Below are positions 34,713-44,020 of a DNA stretch of 64,000 nt, one piece after another. The notes under the pieces are model-generated. The model was given only the letters and a program-made list of their open reading frames with translations, searched no databases and was not told the origin of the DNA. Source of the DNA: Thermoplasmata archaeon (lineage in GTDB: Archaea > Thermoplasmatota > Thermoplasmata > Thermoplasmatales > Thermoplasmataceae); the NCBI GenBank assembly GCA_021850545.1, contig JAJZLU010000044.1, positions 38,894 to 102,893 on the forward strand, in the 5' to 3' direction. Made by a program: the position numbers and the translations under genes. The first letter of the stretch is position 1. Each line of letters begins with the position of its first letter.

Positions 34713-35030
34713 CTACCTGCCACGGTTCCCTCTTGCGATGAATATGACTTTTCCAAGCACTGATTTTCTTTCAATGCTTCCGAATGAGTTGCTGTCCGTG
34801 CTCCTCATCCTGTTGTCGCCCTCCATGAAAAACCTTGAGCCGCCATCTGTTGGTTCCAGTTTCTTCACGCGCTTTATCAAGAGAGTGCCATCCACGGGGC
34901 TGCGGAATACTAGCACATCGCCTATTCCTATCTTAAAAAAAATATTTGTTGAAACAGCATAGTCTCCTTCCTTTGCGTAAGGCACCATGCTGTTTCCGCT
35001 GATTTTCAGTATCTTAATCGGAGTCCACAA
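34713..35030 (-). CDS. sodX: S26-type peptidase, probable Ni-SOD maturation protease
   Basis: The 105-residue protein has a Ser/Lys dyad of signal peptidase I type: S14 in GNSMVP and K53 in LLIKRV, plus EGDNRMRSTDSNSFG (G71-D72-N73) of the substrate-binding strand. It lacks a membrane helix, so it should act in the cytoplasm. Archaeal secretory signal peptidases use Ser/His, so this bacterial-type enzyme is not the housekeeping one. It starts at a TTG one base after the Ni-SOD stop. It is best explained as the protease that trims the Ni-SOD leader (SodX), a known partner in bacteria. Confidence 0.85.
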   Translation of the reverse strand: MWTPIKILKISGNSMVPYAKEGDYAVSTNIFFKIGIGDVLVFRSPVDGTLLIKRVKKLEPTDGGSRFFMEGDNRMRSTDSNSFGSIERKSVLGKVIFIARGNRGR

Positions 35031-35031
35031 A

Positions 35032-35550
35032 TCAGAGCTGCGGGTAGACTACTTCTTCATGGGGGTCGTAGGGTGCCTTTGCCCTCTTTGTCTTGATGCC
35101 CTTAATTTCCCAGAATATCTCAGAGAACTTGTTGACTTCATTAAGGAGCTTCATTGCTGCTTCCCTGTCAGGCTCCTGCTTTGACTTCCCTCCAAACTTC
35201 ATGATGTTAAATACGATCTCATGCAGTTCTGGGTGGGCTTTAACGTGCTCCGGTTTGATGAAATCTCCCCAGATGATCCTGATTTCATGCTTGCAAAGCT
35301 CAGCGTGCTTTTCCTTGACTTCTACTGCCCTTGCCATGTCGTGGACGTAGTCCAGCAGTTCGTTTGGGTTCTCGGGCTTTGGCTTCGGGATTGCGTTCAT
35401 GAGGTCAACCATTCTGACCACGGTCAGCGCAGAAAGCTGGGCCAGATGTGGATCATAAATTCCGCATGGGTAATCGCAGTGCGCATACGCAGTCTCGAAT
35501 TTATCTCCCATAGCTCCAAGGAGCTTTGCTAAAGTGTTGTTTTCTTTCAC
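35032..35550 (-). CDS. sodN: Nickel superoxide dismutase precursor
   Basis: The enzyme converts superoxide to oxygen and hydrogen peroxide. The 172-residue protein carries the nickel hook H24-C-D-Y-P-C29-G-I-Y-D-P: after cleavage before H24, the new N-terminus with His1, Cys2 and Cys6 binds nickel. A 23-residue leader (ending ETAYA) precedes it, longer than the 14 residues known in Streptomyces. The rest is the helical Ni-SOD domain. It starts at a GTG at 35550 with an AGGTGA ribosome-binding site; TATAAT-like sequence lies 16-21 bases upstream. It forms an operon with the S26-type protease. Fold assignment rests on the diagnostic hook and the length. Confidence 0.93.
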   Translation of the reverse strand: MKENNTLAKLLGAMGDKFETAYAHCDYPCGIYDPHLAQLSALTVVRMVDLMNAIPKPKPENPNELLDYVHDMARAVEVKEKHAELCKHEIRIIWGDFIKPEHVKAHPELHEIVFNIMKFGGKSKQEPDREAAMKLLNEVNKFSEIFWEIKGIKTKRAKAPYDPHEEVVYPQL

Positions 35551-35843
35551 GATTTCACCTAAATTATAATGATTTCAGACATTAAAAAATTTGCTAGAAT
35601 CTAGAAAGTTCAGCAATTTGCAAAAAACTCAAAATAAGTCACTAGCTATAATCTCAGGAAATTGTTGAAAAGCAACAGGCAGGAACGCCATTCAGGCCGG
35701 AATGGCCACTTAATGCACAGTGGGTAATGGAATAGACAGAAGAGGGGGCTTCTAAAAGCCAATCTTCATGGCATGTGCTATTTGATTGTGTTCCGGCAAA
35801 AGCTGGAAAACTTCCAAAAAATGTTTTTACAACGATCAACATA
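35551..35843 (+). other. Divergent intergenic region between sodN and ogg2
   Basis: These 293 bases hold the promoters of both genes. A perfect stem of seven base pairs, GCCATTC (35687-35693) / GAATGGC (35700-35706) with a 6-base loop, lies near the middle, preceded by TGTTG/CAACA flanking AAAAG. No ORF with support was found. The inverted repeat could be an operator shared by the two oxidative-stress genes, which is only inference. Confidence 0.4.
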
Positions 35844-36518
35844 ATGTCACAGATGGAGCCTCTTTCCCCTGTCCAGGAACCTGTGGGCCAACAGGCCACA
35901 ATACTGGAAACAGTTCGCCAGATGGCGTCTTCGCCTTTTTCGCAGGAGGTTGAAAGGAGGGCTCAGGAGTTCATTGCATTCCGGAAAGAGCCAAAGGAGA
36001 AAATCTTCGGGGAACTCTGTTTCTGCCTCCTTACCGCTAACACTTCCGCTGAAATGGGCGTAAGGACCCAGGAAACCATTGGGATAGAAGGATTCCTGAA
36101 CCTTGACCAGGCGTCGCTCAGAAATGCTCTGAAAAATGCAAAATACCGGTTCTATAACCTCAGAAGCAGGTTCATAGTGGAATCAAGGTGGATAATAGAC
36201 GAACTCCCGGCACTGGTAAATTCCAGCGAACCTTTCGGCAGCAGGGAATACCTTGTGGAAAACATCAAAGGGATTGGATACAAGGAAGCATCCCATTTTC
36301 TCAGGAATGTCGGTGTTTTCAATTTTGCAATTCTTGACAAACACATACTGAAAATGCTCCTTTCAGAGAGGCCAGGCCTTAACATCAAGGTGGCATCAAG
36401 AAAGAACTACCTTGCCACAGAACAGTTGATACTGGAGATGGCAGACGAAATGGGGCTGGAGCCCGGCATCCTTGACCTGTATATGTGGAAAATTGCCACT
36501 GGAAAGCTAATAAAATAG
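35844..36518 (+). CDS. ogg: 8-oxoguanine DNA glycosylase/AP lyase, Ogg2 type
   Basis: The enzyme excises 8-oxoguanine and nicks the abasic site. The 224-residue protein has the helix-hairpin-helix GIGYKEASHFLRNVG with the catalytic lysine K147 and the catalytic aspartate D165 (ILDKHIL), 18 residues apart as in archaeal Ogg2. I choose the ATG at 35844; T-rich TGTTTTTA lies about 20 bases upstream. It is divergent from sodN and followed by nnr, so three oxidative-damage genes are adjacent. Confidence 0.92.
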   Translation: MSQMEPLSPVQEPVGQQATILETVRQMASSPFSQEVERRAQEFIAFRKEPKEKIFGELCFCLLTANTSAEMGVRTQETIGIEGFLNLDQASLRNALKNAKYRFYNLRSRFIVESRWIIDELPALVNSSEPFGSREYLVENIKGIGYKEASHFLRNVGVFNFAILDKHILKMLLSERPGLNIKVASRKNYLATEQLILEMADEMGLEPGILDLYMWKIATGKLIK

Positions 36519-36543
36519 CCTGCCATGTTATTATGGATTCAAA

Positions 36544-37947
36544 ATGTCTCTATCTTTCCTTGATGTGAAGAGGGCGGACAGGAACTACCAGTTCCTTTAC
36601 GGAGATCTCTACGGCCTTATGGCAAATGCTGGGGCCAGGGTTGCTGAAACTGTAGAGAAGGAATACGGAAGGAACAGGAAGATCCTTGTTGCCTGCGGTA
36701 CAGGGAATAATGGTGGAGACGGTTTTGTTGCAGCCAAGGTTCTCTCAGCCTCTAACAAGGTTACTGTCTGCGCCATCTCAGGAAAGGATGGGATGAAGAC
36801 CCAGGAATCCCTGAAGGCGGCAGCAGATTACAGAGGGAAGGTCCTGCCTGTTTCTGAAGCCAACAATGCAATATCCGGGGCTGAAATAATCGTGGATGCG
36901 CTACTGGGTTCCGGAATAGTCGGTGAGCCTAGAGAACCTTACTCAGGAATGATCAGGGCAATAAACTTGTCCGGGAAACCCGTGGTAGCAGTGGATGTTC
37001 CCTCCGGGCTGGGTGCCAAGACGCACATCAGGCCCCATGTTACAGTAACATTCACAGATGCAAAGGAAGGCATGAGCAGGGCAAACTCTGGAAAGATTGT
37101 AAAGGCAGACATCGGAATTCCAGAAAAGGCCCTTACACACAATGGCCCCGGAGATTTTGCCTATTACAGGCTTCCTGGGAGGGAATCCCACAAAGGCATG
37201 AACGGGAGTGTGGCTCTTGTTGCCGGTTGGACATTTTACGGATCTGCCATAATAGCGGCACTTGGGGCAATAAGATCAGGCTCTGACCTCGTGAGGATCT
37301 ATTCCCGGCATGAGAACAGGGAGATACTCTCCTCCTACAGCCCCGGCATTATTGTGAGGGATGCGGAAAACGATGAAGCCCTTTATGAGCTCCAAAAAAG
37401 TGACACAATACTGATTGGCTCCGGAATTGGAAAGAATCAGGCTTTTGGCAATGTCATAAAGGCTATCAAAGGCTTCAAGGGGGCAATTGTGCTGGACGCT
37501 GAAGGGTTGGATCATGTTGCAGAGATAAGGAAATCATGCCCTGATGCAGGCCTCATATTGACACCCCACAAAGGGGAGTTCCAGAGGATATCCGGCAAGG
37601 AACCAACCGAGAAGAATGCTGTGGAATACGCCAAGAAGGCCAGGTGCACAGTGCTCCTCAAAGGGGTGGTAGACATTGTGACAGATGGAAAGAGAACAAG
37701 GTACACAGAGGGCGGAAATCCGAGGATGACAATGGGAGGAACCGGGGATCTTCTTGCGGGAATTGCAGGGGCAGTCTCCACGCGGGTGGATGATCCTTTC
37801 AACGCTGCATGCCTTTCATCATTCATAAACAAGAGGTCAGGGGACATTGCTTTTGGGGAGAAAGCCTACTGGTATACAATAGAAGACATGATACAAACAA
37901 TCCCTGAAGTGATGAAGATGTCAATTGGAACAGCCATTGTTTCCTGA
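36544..37947 (+). CDS. nnr: Bifunctional NAD(P)HX epimerase/dehydratase
   Basis: The enzyme repairs hydrated NADH and NADPH. The 467-residue protein joins an N-terminal YjeF epimerase domain (VACGTGNNGGDGFVAAKVL, DALLGSG, VAVDVPSGLGA) to a C-terminal ADP-dependent dehydratase of the ribokinase-like fold (GSGIGKNQ, LTPHKGEF, MGGTGDLLAG with the catalytic Asp). It follows ogg2 by 25 bases and may be co-transcribed. Both domains have complete motifs. Confidence 0.95.
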   Translation: MSLSFLDVKRADRNYQFLYGDLYGLMANAGARVAETVEKEYGRNRKILVACGTGNNGGDGFVAAKVLSASNKVTVCAISGKDGMKTQESLKAAADYRGKVLPVSEANNAISGAEIIVDALLGSGIVGEPREPYSGMIRAINLSGKPVVAVDVPSGLGAKTHIRPHVTVTFTDAKEGMSRANSGKIVKADIGIPEKALTHNGPGDFAYYRLPGRESHKGMNGSVALVAGWTFYGSAIIAALGAIRSGSDLVRIYSRHENREILSSYSPGIIVRDAENDEALYELQKSDTILIGSGIGKNQAFGNVIKAIKGFKGAIVLDAEGLDHVAEIRKSCPDAGLILTPHKGEFQRISGKEPTEKNAVEYAKKARCTVLLKGVVDIVTDGKRTRYTEGGNPRMTMGGTGDLLAGIAGAVSTRVDDPFNAACLSSFINKRSGDIAFGEKAYWYTIEDMIQTIPEVMKMSIGTAIVS

Positions 37948-38021
37948 AATTTATTGGGCGAAATCAAAATCTTAGAGTCAAATAGATTTAAATCGGTTGA
38001 GGAGTTTTTAGTAAAAGCTTC

Positions 38022-39665
38022 ATGGAATCTTCTAAACTGCTTGACGCCAAGAGCGATGCGCGTCAGCACTGGAATAACCTGTACGAGATTTTCAGGTCAA
38101 AGGTTGAGCACAACAGGAGCAACCCTCTCATAATCTTCCACGGGAAGCACATTTCATATTACACAATCCTTTCTATGGTCGATTCCATGGCCGAGTCCCT
38201 GAAGGGGAAACTGAATATTTCAAAGGGGGACCCGGTGGCAATCTGCCTTCCCCTTTCGCCGCAGTTCTTTGTTTCACTTCTTGCGCTGCAGAAGATAGGG
38301 GCGGTTGCGGTTCCACTCGATCCCGGCATAAAGACATATGAGCTGAACAATGTCCTGGGCCTTCTCAGGCTCAAGTCAGCAATCTGCCTCAGCACAACAG
38401 GGCTTGAACTGAACCAGGATCAGGGAGTGGAGTCCGTGGTTCTTGTAAGGATACAGGATTTCCTGCCTTTTGAAAAAGCAGTAGCAACAACCACAAGGAA
38501 TTTTGCGGCCTCTGCCCGGGGCATCTCGAAAGAAATCAGGGTCTTCAGGTTCACCGACCTCATATATGACGCGAAGGGAGACGCAGAGTACACCGATCCA
38601 CAAAAGGACCCATCTGTAGCGCTCATCTCAGCATCGAGGAATGGCGAACTCCAGGCGATGCTGTTCACTTCTGCGAGTATCCTTGAATCTGCCTCATCCA
38701 TTGCAAAGTCCCTCTCCCAACCCAAGGCAAGGTTCAGGATTTCATCCTTCCTTCCCCCGTTCACTCCAGCATCATTCCAATTTTCTGTTGTCCTACCTAT
38801 AATGATGGGCGGCACAGTCCTCACATCTTTCGAAAGGGGGAATTATTACCGTACGTTCTTCCTGAGCAGCCTCTTTGACTGCGACTACATGATCGCATCT
38901 CCCTGGGACCTCAGTGAAATTCTGAGGGATAAAATTCCTAATATGGCCATAAAGAGCCTTAAAGGCATCATCACCAGCACATATCTACTGAGTGATAAGG
39001 TCCGCCATTCAATAGAGAAAACCTATGGAACCCGTGTCATAGAATATTACGGGTTGCCTGAAATGCTTGGAATCACGCACATGCAGCCTTCGGACAGGTC
39101 AAAGCAGAAACCCGGAAGCCCCGGACTTCCAATCCATAATGTTGAGGCGAGGATACTGGAGGAAAAGACCCATGAGGAAGTGATGCAGCCAGCCACAGGT
39201 GAACTCTTCATAAAGGGCCCAGGGCTCTTCGCATCACTTGTGCCCGAATTAGACGAGCATGGCGGCTACTTCATAGGCGATTTCTTTGACACAGGGGACC
39301 TTGCCAGGATGGACGAGGATGGCCTCTATTACATAGAGGACAGGAGAAGGGAAGCCATAACATCTCAGGGCATACTTGTAAGCTCAAGTGAAATCGAGAG
39401 GCTCATCGGGAGTGTAGACAGCGTAAAGGAGGTTGCAGTGGTAGGTATATCAGAGGAGTCAGGCAACGAATACATCCTTGCCGTGGTGTCATCAGAAGTA
39501 GAGAATGACGCCCTCATCTCAAAAATAATGCAGGCATGCAGAAAATCACTCTCTCCATATAAGATTCCAAGGAAGGTTGAGTTCAGGAAAGAACTCCCGA
39601 AGAGCATGTCAGGGAAGGTCCTTAAGAGGCAGATCATCGAAGAACATCTCAGGCAGGTGCAATAA
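38022..39665 (+). CDS. AMP-binding acyl-CoA-ligase-like protein with altered P-loop
   Basis: The 547-residue protein has the ANL superfamily layout: the A5-type YYGLPEM, A7 FDTGDLARMDEDG, A8 EDRRREAITSQG and A10 SMSGKVLKRQ with its lysine. However, the A3 phosphate-binding loop, normally TSGTTGxPKG, reads about ISASRNGELQ, lacking the Gly/Thr run. Adenylation may be weak or absent, or the protein may act on an unusual substrate. TATA-like GATTTAAATC lies at 37984-37993. It stands alone before the surface protease. This is distinct from the two canonical acyl-CoA synthetases downstream. Confidence 0.8.
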   Translation: MESSKLLDAKSDARQHWNNLYEIFRSKVEHNRSNPLIIFHGKHISYYTILSMVDSMAESLKGKLNISKGDPVAICLPLSPQFFVSLLALQKIGAVAVPLDPGIKTYELNNVLGLLRLKSAICLSTTGLELNQDQGVESVVLVRIQDFLPFEKAVATTTRNFAASARGISKEIRVFRFTDLIYDAKGDAEYTDPQKDPSVALISASRNGELQAMLFTSASILESASSIAKSLSQPKARFRISSFLPPFTPASFQFSVVLPIMMGGTVLTSFERGNYYRTFFLSSLFDCDYMIASPWDLSEILRDKIPNMAIKSLKGIITSTYLLSDKVRHSIEKTYGTRVIEYYGLPEMLGITHMQPSDRSKQKPGSPGLPIHNVEARILEEKTHEEVMQPATGELFIKGPGLFASLVPELDEHGGYFIGDFFDTGDLARMDEDGLYYIEDRRREAITSQGILVSSSEIERLIGSVDSVKEVAVVGISEESGNEYILAVVSSEVENDALISKIMQACRKSLSPYKIPRKVEFRKELPKSMSGKVLKRQIIEEHLRQVQ

Positions 39666-39747
39666 CCAGCCTCTGGAGATGATCTCCACCCGGATTGTGT
39701 TACAGGTCAATGAAAAGGTTTTTCAATTATATGGACTGGAGTGAATT

Positions 39748-42690
39748 ATGACTAAAGGGCTCAGGAAACGAAAGTTCACAGCATTTATTGCCCTGATTGT
39801 GGTATTTTCTTTGCTTCTTGTACAATTCTCCGCCTACGGGAATCCTATCCATTCCACCGCAGCTAACACATCCCATGGACCGGACTACTCCCTTAAACAG
39901 ATACCTTTCCTGGGAGGCACCACCTCCTTCAATTCAAGCTCCTATGGCGGCAACATAGGAGTCGACGTGATCTTCAACTTCAGCAACCAGTATGTGCTCT
40001 CATCACTGCTCAATAACCTTTCGAATCCTGCCAGCAGCCAGTATGGGCAGTATCTTAGTGCAGGCCAGTTCAACAGCCTCTTTGCACCTTCACAGTCCAC
40101 CTACGCAGCTTCAATTTCATACTTCAGGGAATATGGCCTCATTGTGAAGGAAACATTCTCAAACAGGCTACTCCTTGCCCTTTCCGGCTCTGCCTCAAAC
40201 TTCTCAAAGGCATTCCATACATCAATTGCGGGATACAGCAACGGTGTCAGGCCATTCTTTGCCCCGCATACATCGCCCATGCTCCCCGGATGGCTATCCT
40301 CTTCAGTCAATACGGTAATCGGCCTCAACAGCCAGTACAGTGACACAAGCCTGAACCTGAACATTGCGGGCCTTCAGCAGTTCAGCCAGGTTGGCGCAAA
40401 CAGCACGAAGGCTGCATCAGTAATCGGGCAATTCAAATATCCTGCGGTACAGGTCAAGAACGGCATCCAGTACCTTGTCGGGTCGCAATTCCAGCCTGCA
40501 TATAATGAAACTCCGCTCCTCAACAAGGTGCTTCCGACCAAGGAAGTTATCGCAACATTGCTATGGGGCGGTTCGTACACATCAGGTGGGAAAACAATCT
40601 ACACGGGCGCATACAACCCGTCTGATGTCTACTTTTACTTTAACAAAACACTCCCAAGCGGGGAGCCAACACCACAAATTTACGGCGTCCCCGTGGGAGG
40701 TGCAGTCGGACCCGGTACGTCTGCAAATAATGACACAACAGGCGCAGTGGTGGAGAACACCCTTGACCTTGAAATGGCAGGAAGCCTTGCACCCGGAGCT
40801 TCAATATACAATGTATACGGGCAAAACAGCACACTATCAGACGTGACCGCCGCGTTCAATGCCATACTAAGCCCGCCAGCCAATTATTCTGGGCTTGACA
40901 ATGTTTCTGTGATATCAAACTCCTGGGGATCGAACGATACCATTGTCTCTCAGTGGAACCAGCTGCTGGAGGAGTGCCAGGCAAGGGGAATCACTGTCCT
41001 TGCCAGCTCTGGGGACAGCGGAAACGACTATAATAGCGCCAAGAGCGTCAGCAATACTGAATATGTCCAGTTTCCATCCACTGCTGCATACAATTCATTC
41101 GGCGTGGTTGCAGTTGGCGGAACCAACATATCACTTAACCTCAACTCGGCCAGCAGCAGTTACCTCTCCATCGCAGCACAGCAGGCTTGGTACGAGCCAG
41201 GATCACAGTTCTCGTCAGCCACTCTTGGGACAGTTGGAGGAATCAGCAGCCTTTACACTGAACCAATCTGGCAGCTAGACTCACAGGCTAACAGCGTAAT
41301 AAAGGGTGCAGGAAGGGGAGTCCCTGATATCTCTGCTGTTGCAAACAACACCATCATCTATTTCTCTAACGCAACCGAACCTAACTACTATGCGGTATCA
41401 GGAACAAGCGTATCTTCACCTGTTATGGCAGGCATAATAGCTGAGATGAACGCATACAGGGCATCATTGCACCTGGGAAACCTTGGATTCCTGGATCCGT
41501 ATATATACTTCCTTGGAACGCAGCAGTACGGCAACACTCTCAAAGCTCCTTACCTCATGCCTTTCTATGATGTCACAGCGGGGCACAACAAGGTATACAG
41601 TGCCCTTCGCGGATATGACCTGGTTACCGGCATGGGGTCCATAGACGCATTCAACTTTGCCATGGACCTGTCGCAGGCAACATACAACGCCTCATTCAAA
41701 GAAACCGGCCTTGCGCCAGGTACAACTTGGGCTGTACAGATCAACGGGATTGAATTCAACTCCTCGTCCCAGTACCTCAACGTGAGCCTCATAAACGGGA
41801 CCTATAATTTCCAGGTACTGAATGTCGGGTCCCAGGTTGCAGACCCAACCGGCGGATACATCACTATCAGCGGGTCAAACCTCAGCAGGAATATCTCCTT
41901 CTTAACAGGATACAGGGTAACATTTTCTGAAAGCGCGCTTCCAGCAGGAACTTCATGGTATGTGCAATCCTGGAACTATACGAGGATCACATTCTCAAAC
42001 CAGATAACTGTTCTCTTCCCCACGGGCAAATTCAATTTCACGGCAAGTTCAGGGGATCCGAACTACCGGGGTTCGGCCGGCAATTTTTCTGTTGGCACCA
42101 AAGCGCTTACAGTGAATGTGAACTTTACCAGGGGAATTTTCAACGTATCATTCATTGAATCCGGCCTCCCAGTGGGGCAGAAATGGTCGGTATCCACCGG
42201 CAACCTCACGGAATATTCCACAAATACATCCCTCAATTTCTCACTTCCGGGAGGGGAATATACATTCAATTTCCCCCCATCCGGCCGCTATATAGGCAAC
42301 TACACAGTTCTTTCAATGAACACAGACGGGATGAACAAGACCATGTACATCCAATTTGGTTACGGATACTTCATTACCTTCAACATGTCCGGGCTGCCCT
42401 CCGGATACCACTGGAACCTGCTTATCCTCACATACAATGTTTCCAGCCCCAACAGCACCATCACCGTGGAGCTACAGAATGGCACGTACCTCTTTTACGC
42501 ATACTATTACAACGGCCTTACAACGGTGAAGTACAAAGGCAATATTACTGTGAACGGGGCCAACCAGACAGTCAACCTTGTTGCGGGGCCGCATCCATTT
42601 GATTACTCATATTATGCCTTCTACGGTGCACTTTTCATTGTTGGCCTCGCAGTATTGGGCATAGGGCTGATGCTCCTTAGGAAGAAATAG
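39748..42690 (+). CDS. Sedolisin/kumamolisin-type surface protease (S53) with repeat domains
   Basis: This is a secreted acid protease. The 980-residue protein has a signal peptide (residues about 8-30), a pro-kumamolisin activation domain, and an S53 catalytic domain with E336 and D340 (ENTLDLE), D423 (SSGDSGND) and the nucleophile S554 (SGTSVSSP). From about residue 645 there are four copies of a Thermoplasmatales surface motif (F-x-E-x-G-L-P-x-G-x-x-W; for example ETGLAPGTTW, ESALPAGTSW, ESGLPVGQKW). A C-terminal membrane helix ends in LLRKK. It is probably anchored at the outer face of the cell membrane in acid. All catalytic residues are present. Confidence 0.93.
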   Translation: MTKGLRKRKFTAFIALIVVFSLLLVQFSAYGNPIHSTAANTSHGPDYSLKQIPFLGGTTSFNSSSYGGNIGVDVIFNFSNQYVLSSLLNNLSNPASSQYGQYLSAGQFNSLFAPSQSTYAASISYFREYGLIVKETFSNRLLLALSGSASNFSKAFHTSIAGYSNGVRPFFAPHTSPMLPGWLSSSVNTVIGLNSQYSDTSLNLNIAGLQQFSQVGANSTKAASVIGQFKYPAVQVKNGIQYLVGSQFQPAYNETPLLNKVLPTKEVIATLLWGGSYTSGGKTIYTGAYNPSDVYFYFNKTLPSGEPTPQIYGVPVGGAVGPGTSANNDTTGAVVENTLDLEMAGSLAPGASIYNVYGQNSTLSDVTAAFNAILSPPANYSGLDNVSVISNSWGSNDTIVSQWNQLLEECQARGITVLASSGDSGNDYNSAKSVSNTEYVQFPSTAAYNSFGVVAVGGTNISLNLNSASSSYLSIAAQQAWYEPGSQFSSATLGTVGGISSLYTEPIWQLDSQANSVIKGAGRGVPDISAVANNTIIYFSNATEPNYYAVSGTSVSSPVMAGIIAEMNAYRASLHLGNLGFLDPYIYFLGTQQYGNTLKAPYLMPFYDVTAGHNKVYSALRGYDLVTGMGSIDAFNFAMDLSQATYNASFKETGLAPGTTWAVQINGIEFNSSSQYLNVSLINGTYNFQVLNVGSQVADPTGGYITISGSNLSRNISFLTGYRVTFSESALPAGTSWYVQSWNYTRITFSNQITVLFPTGKFNFTASSGDPNYRGSAGNFSVGTKALTVNVNFTRGIFNVSFIESGLPVGQKWSVSTGNLTEYSTNTSLNFSLPGGEYTFNFPPSGRYIGNYTVLSMNTDGMNKTMYIQFGYGYFITFNMSGLPSGYHWNLLILTYNVSSPNSTITVELQNGTYLFYAYYYNGLTTVKYKGNITVNGANQTVNLVAGPHPFDYSYYAFYGALFIVGLAVLGIGLMLLRKK

Positions 42691-42841
42691 CCACGGTGGG
42701 TGTAGCCGGCACCCCCTACTTTTATTTCCTGCTTGTTGCTATCCCTTCAAAATTGCCTATCCAGCAGAAAATATCCATTATTAGAAAAAAGTCTAAAGAT
42801 TAATTAGCTGAAAATGACTCCTAGGAAAACAGGCGTTAATT

Positions 42842-43993
42842 ATGGCTGACACACATGAAGTTCAATTTTCAAGGGGACTGGAAGGTGTAATAGCGGCCGA
42901 AACAAAGATTGGCTTTGTCGATGGCGTAGAGGGGAGACTTGTTTACAGGGGATTTGACATTGGAACCCTTGTGGAACAATCCAATTTTGAGGAAGTCTCT
43001 TACCTGCTTCTATACGGAAATCTTCCAAATAAAAAACAGTACAGTGATTATGTATCCAAACTAAAGAGATACCAAGTTCTGCAGAAGGATGAGCTTGACC
43101 TCATCACGAAAATTGCCCATGAGGCGCACCCCATGTCCGCACTGAGAACCGTAGTATCATATATCGGTGCCAAGGACAGCAGGACTGTTGAGCCTGACAG
43201 TGAAGTGCAGGAAGAGCTTGGCGTTGAAATTATCGCAAAAATACCCACAATAGTGTCTGCAATTAATAGGGCCCACGAGGGCGAAAAGCCACTTGGCCCG
43301 GACAATGACCTGTCTTACTCCTCCAATTTCTTCTATGGTTCCCTTGGAAGGAAGCCAAGCACTATTGAGGCAAAGATGCTGGATGCCGCCCTGATTCTCC
43401 ATGCAGACCATGGGATGAACGCATCCACTTTCTCAGGAATGCTTACAATTTCGACCCTGTCGGATATGTATTCCACAATAACTGCGGCCATTGCCACACT
43501 CAAGGGTCCGCTGCATGGCGGTGCAAACGAGAGGGCACTGGCGCTGATCCAGAAGGTTGGCACTCCTGACAATGCAGAGAAAGTCATTGGCGGAATGATC
43601 GAGAGGAAGGAAAAGATCATGGGCTTCGGCCACAGGGTATACAAGGTGTACGATCCAAGGGCCAGGATACTAAAGCAGTTTGCCGAACAGGTAACAAAGG
43701 CACATGGGAAAGAGAATCTCTTCGCAGCAGCCAACAAGATCGAGGAAGTCATGATCTCAAAGCTCGGGTCAAAGGGAATCTTCCCCAACGTTGACTTCTA
43801 TTCGGGCCTTATGTACTACTCAATCGGCTTCAACCCGGAAATATTTACCCCCATATTTGCAGTCAGCAGGGCTTCCGGATGGGTAGCCAGATCACTTGAA
43901 TACGTGAGGGACAACAGGCTGTTCAGGCCCAAGGCCCTGTACATCGGCGAGAAGGGCCCGAGAAAATACGTACCAATTAATGAAAGGGACTGA
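42842..43993 (+). CDS. gltA: Citrate synthase
   Basis: The enzyme condenses oxaloacetate and acetyl-CoA. The 383-residue protein has catalytic residues H225 (GPLHGGAN), H264 (FGHRVYKVYDPRA) and D318 (NVDFYSG), and the length of the dimeric archaeal/Gram-positive type. A 2-methylcitrate synthase activity cannot be excluded from the sequence. Nob1 follows after 27 bases on the same strand, with a cyclase-family gene overlapping it. Confidence 0.95.
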   Translation: MADTHEVQFSRGLEGVIAAETKIGFVDGVEGRLVYRGFDIGTLVEQSNFEEVSYLLLYGNLPNKKQYSDYVSKLKRYQVLQKDELDLITKIAHEAHPMSALRTVVSYIGAKDSRTVEPDSEVQEELGVEIIAKIPTIVSAINRAHEGEKPLGPDNDLSYSSNFFYGSLGRKPSTIEAKMLDAALILHADHGMNASTFSGMLTISTLSDMYSTITAAIATLKGPLHGGANERALALIQKVGTPDNAEKVIGGMIERKEKIMGFGHRVYKVYDPRARILKQFAEQVTKAHGKENLFAAANKIEEVMISKLGSKGIFPNVDFYSGLMYYSIGFNPEIFTPIFAVSRASGWVARSLEYVRDNRLFRPKALYIGEKGPRKYVPINERD

Positions 43994-44020
43994 AGGTCCC
44001 ATTCTACCCCATTTTCTGAA

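Noticed and set aside
34713-35030. General secretory signal peptidase I
   Set aside because: It lacks a membrane helix, uses a bacterial Ser/Lys dyad, and is coupled to sodN, so a Ni-SOD maturation role fits better.
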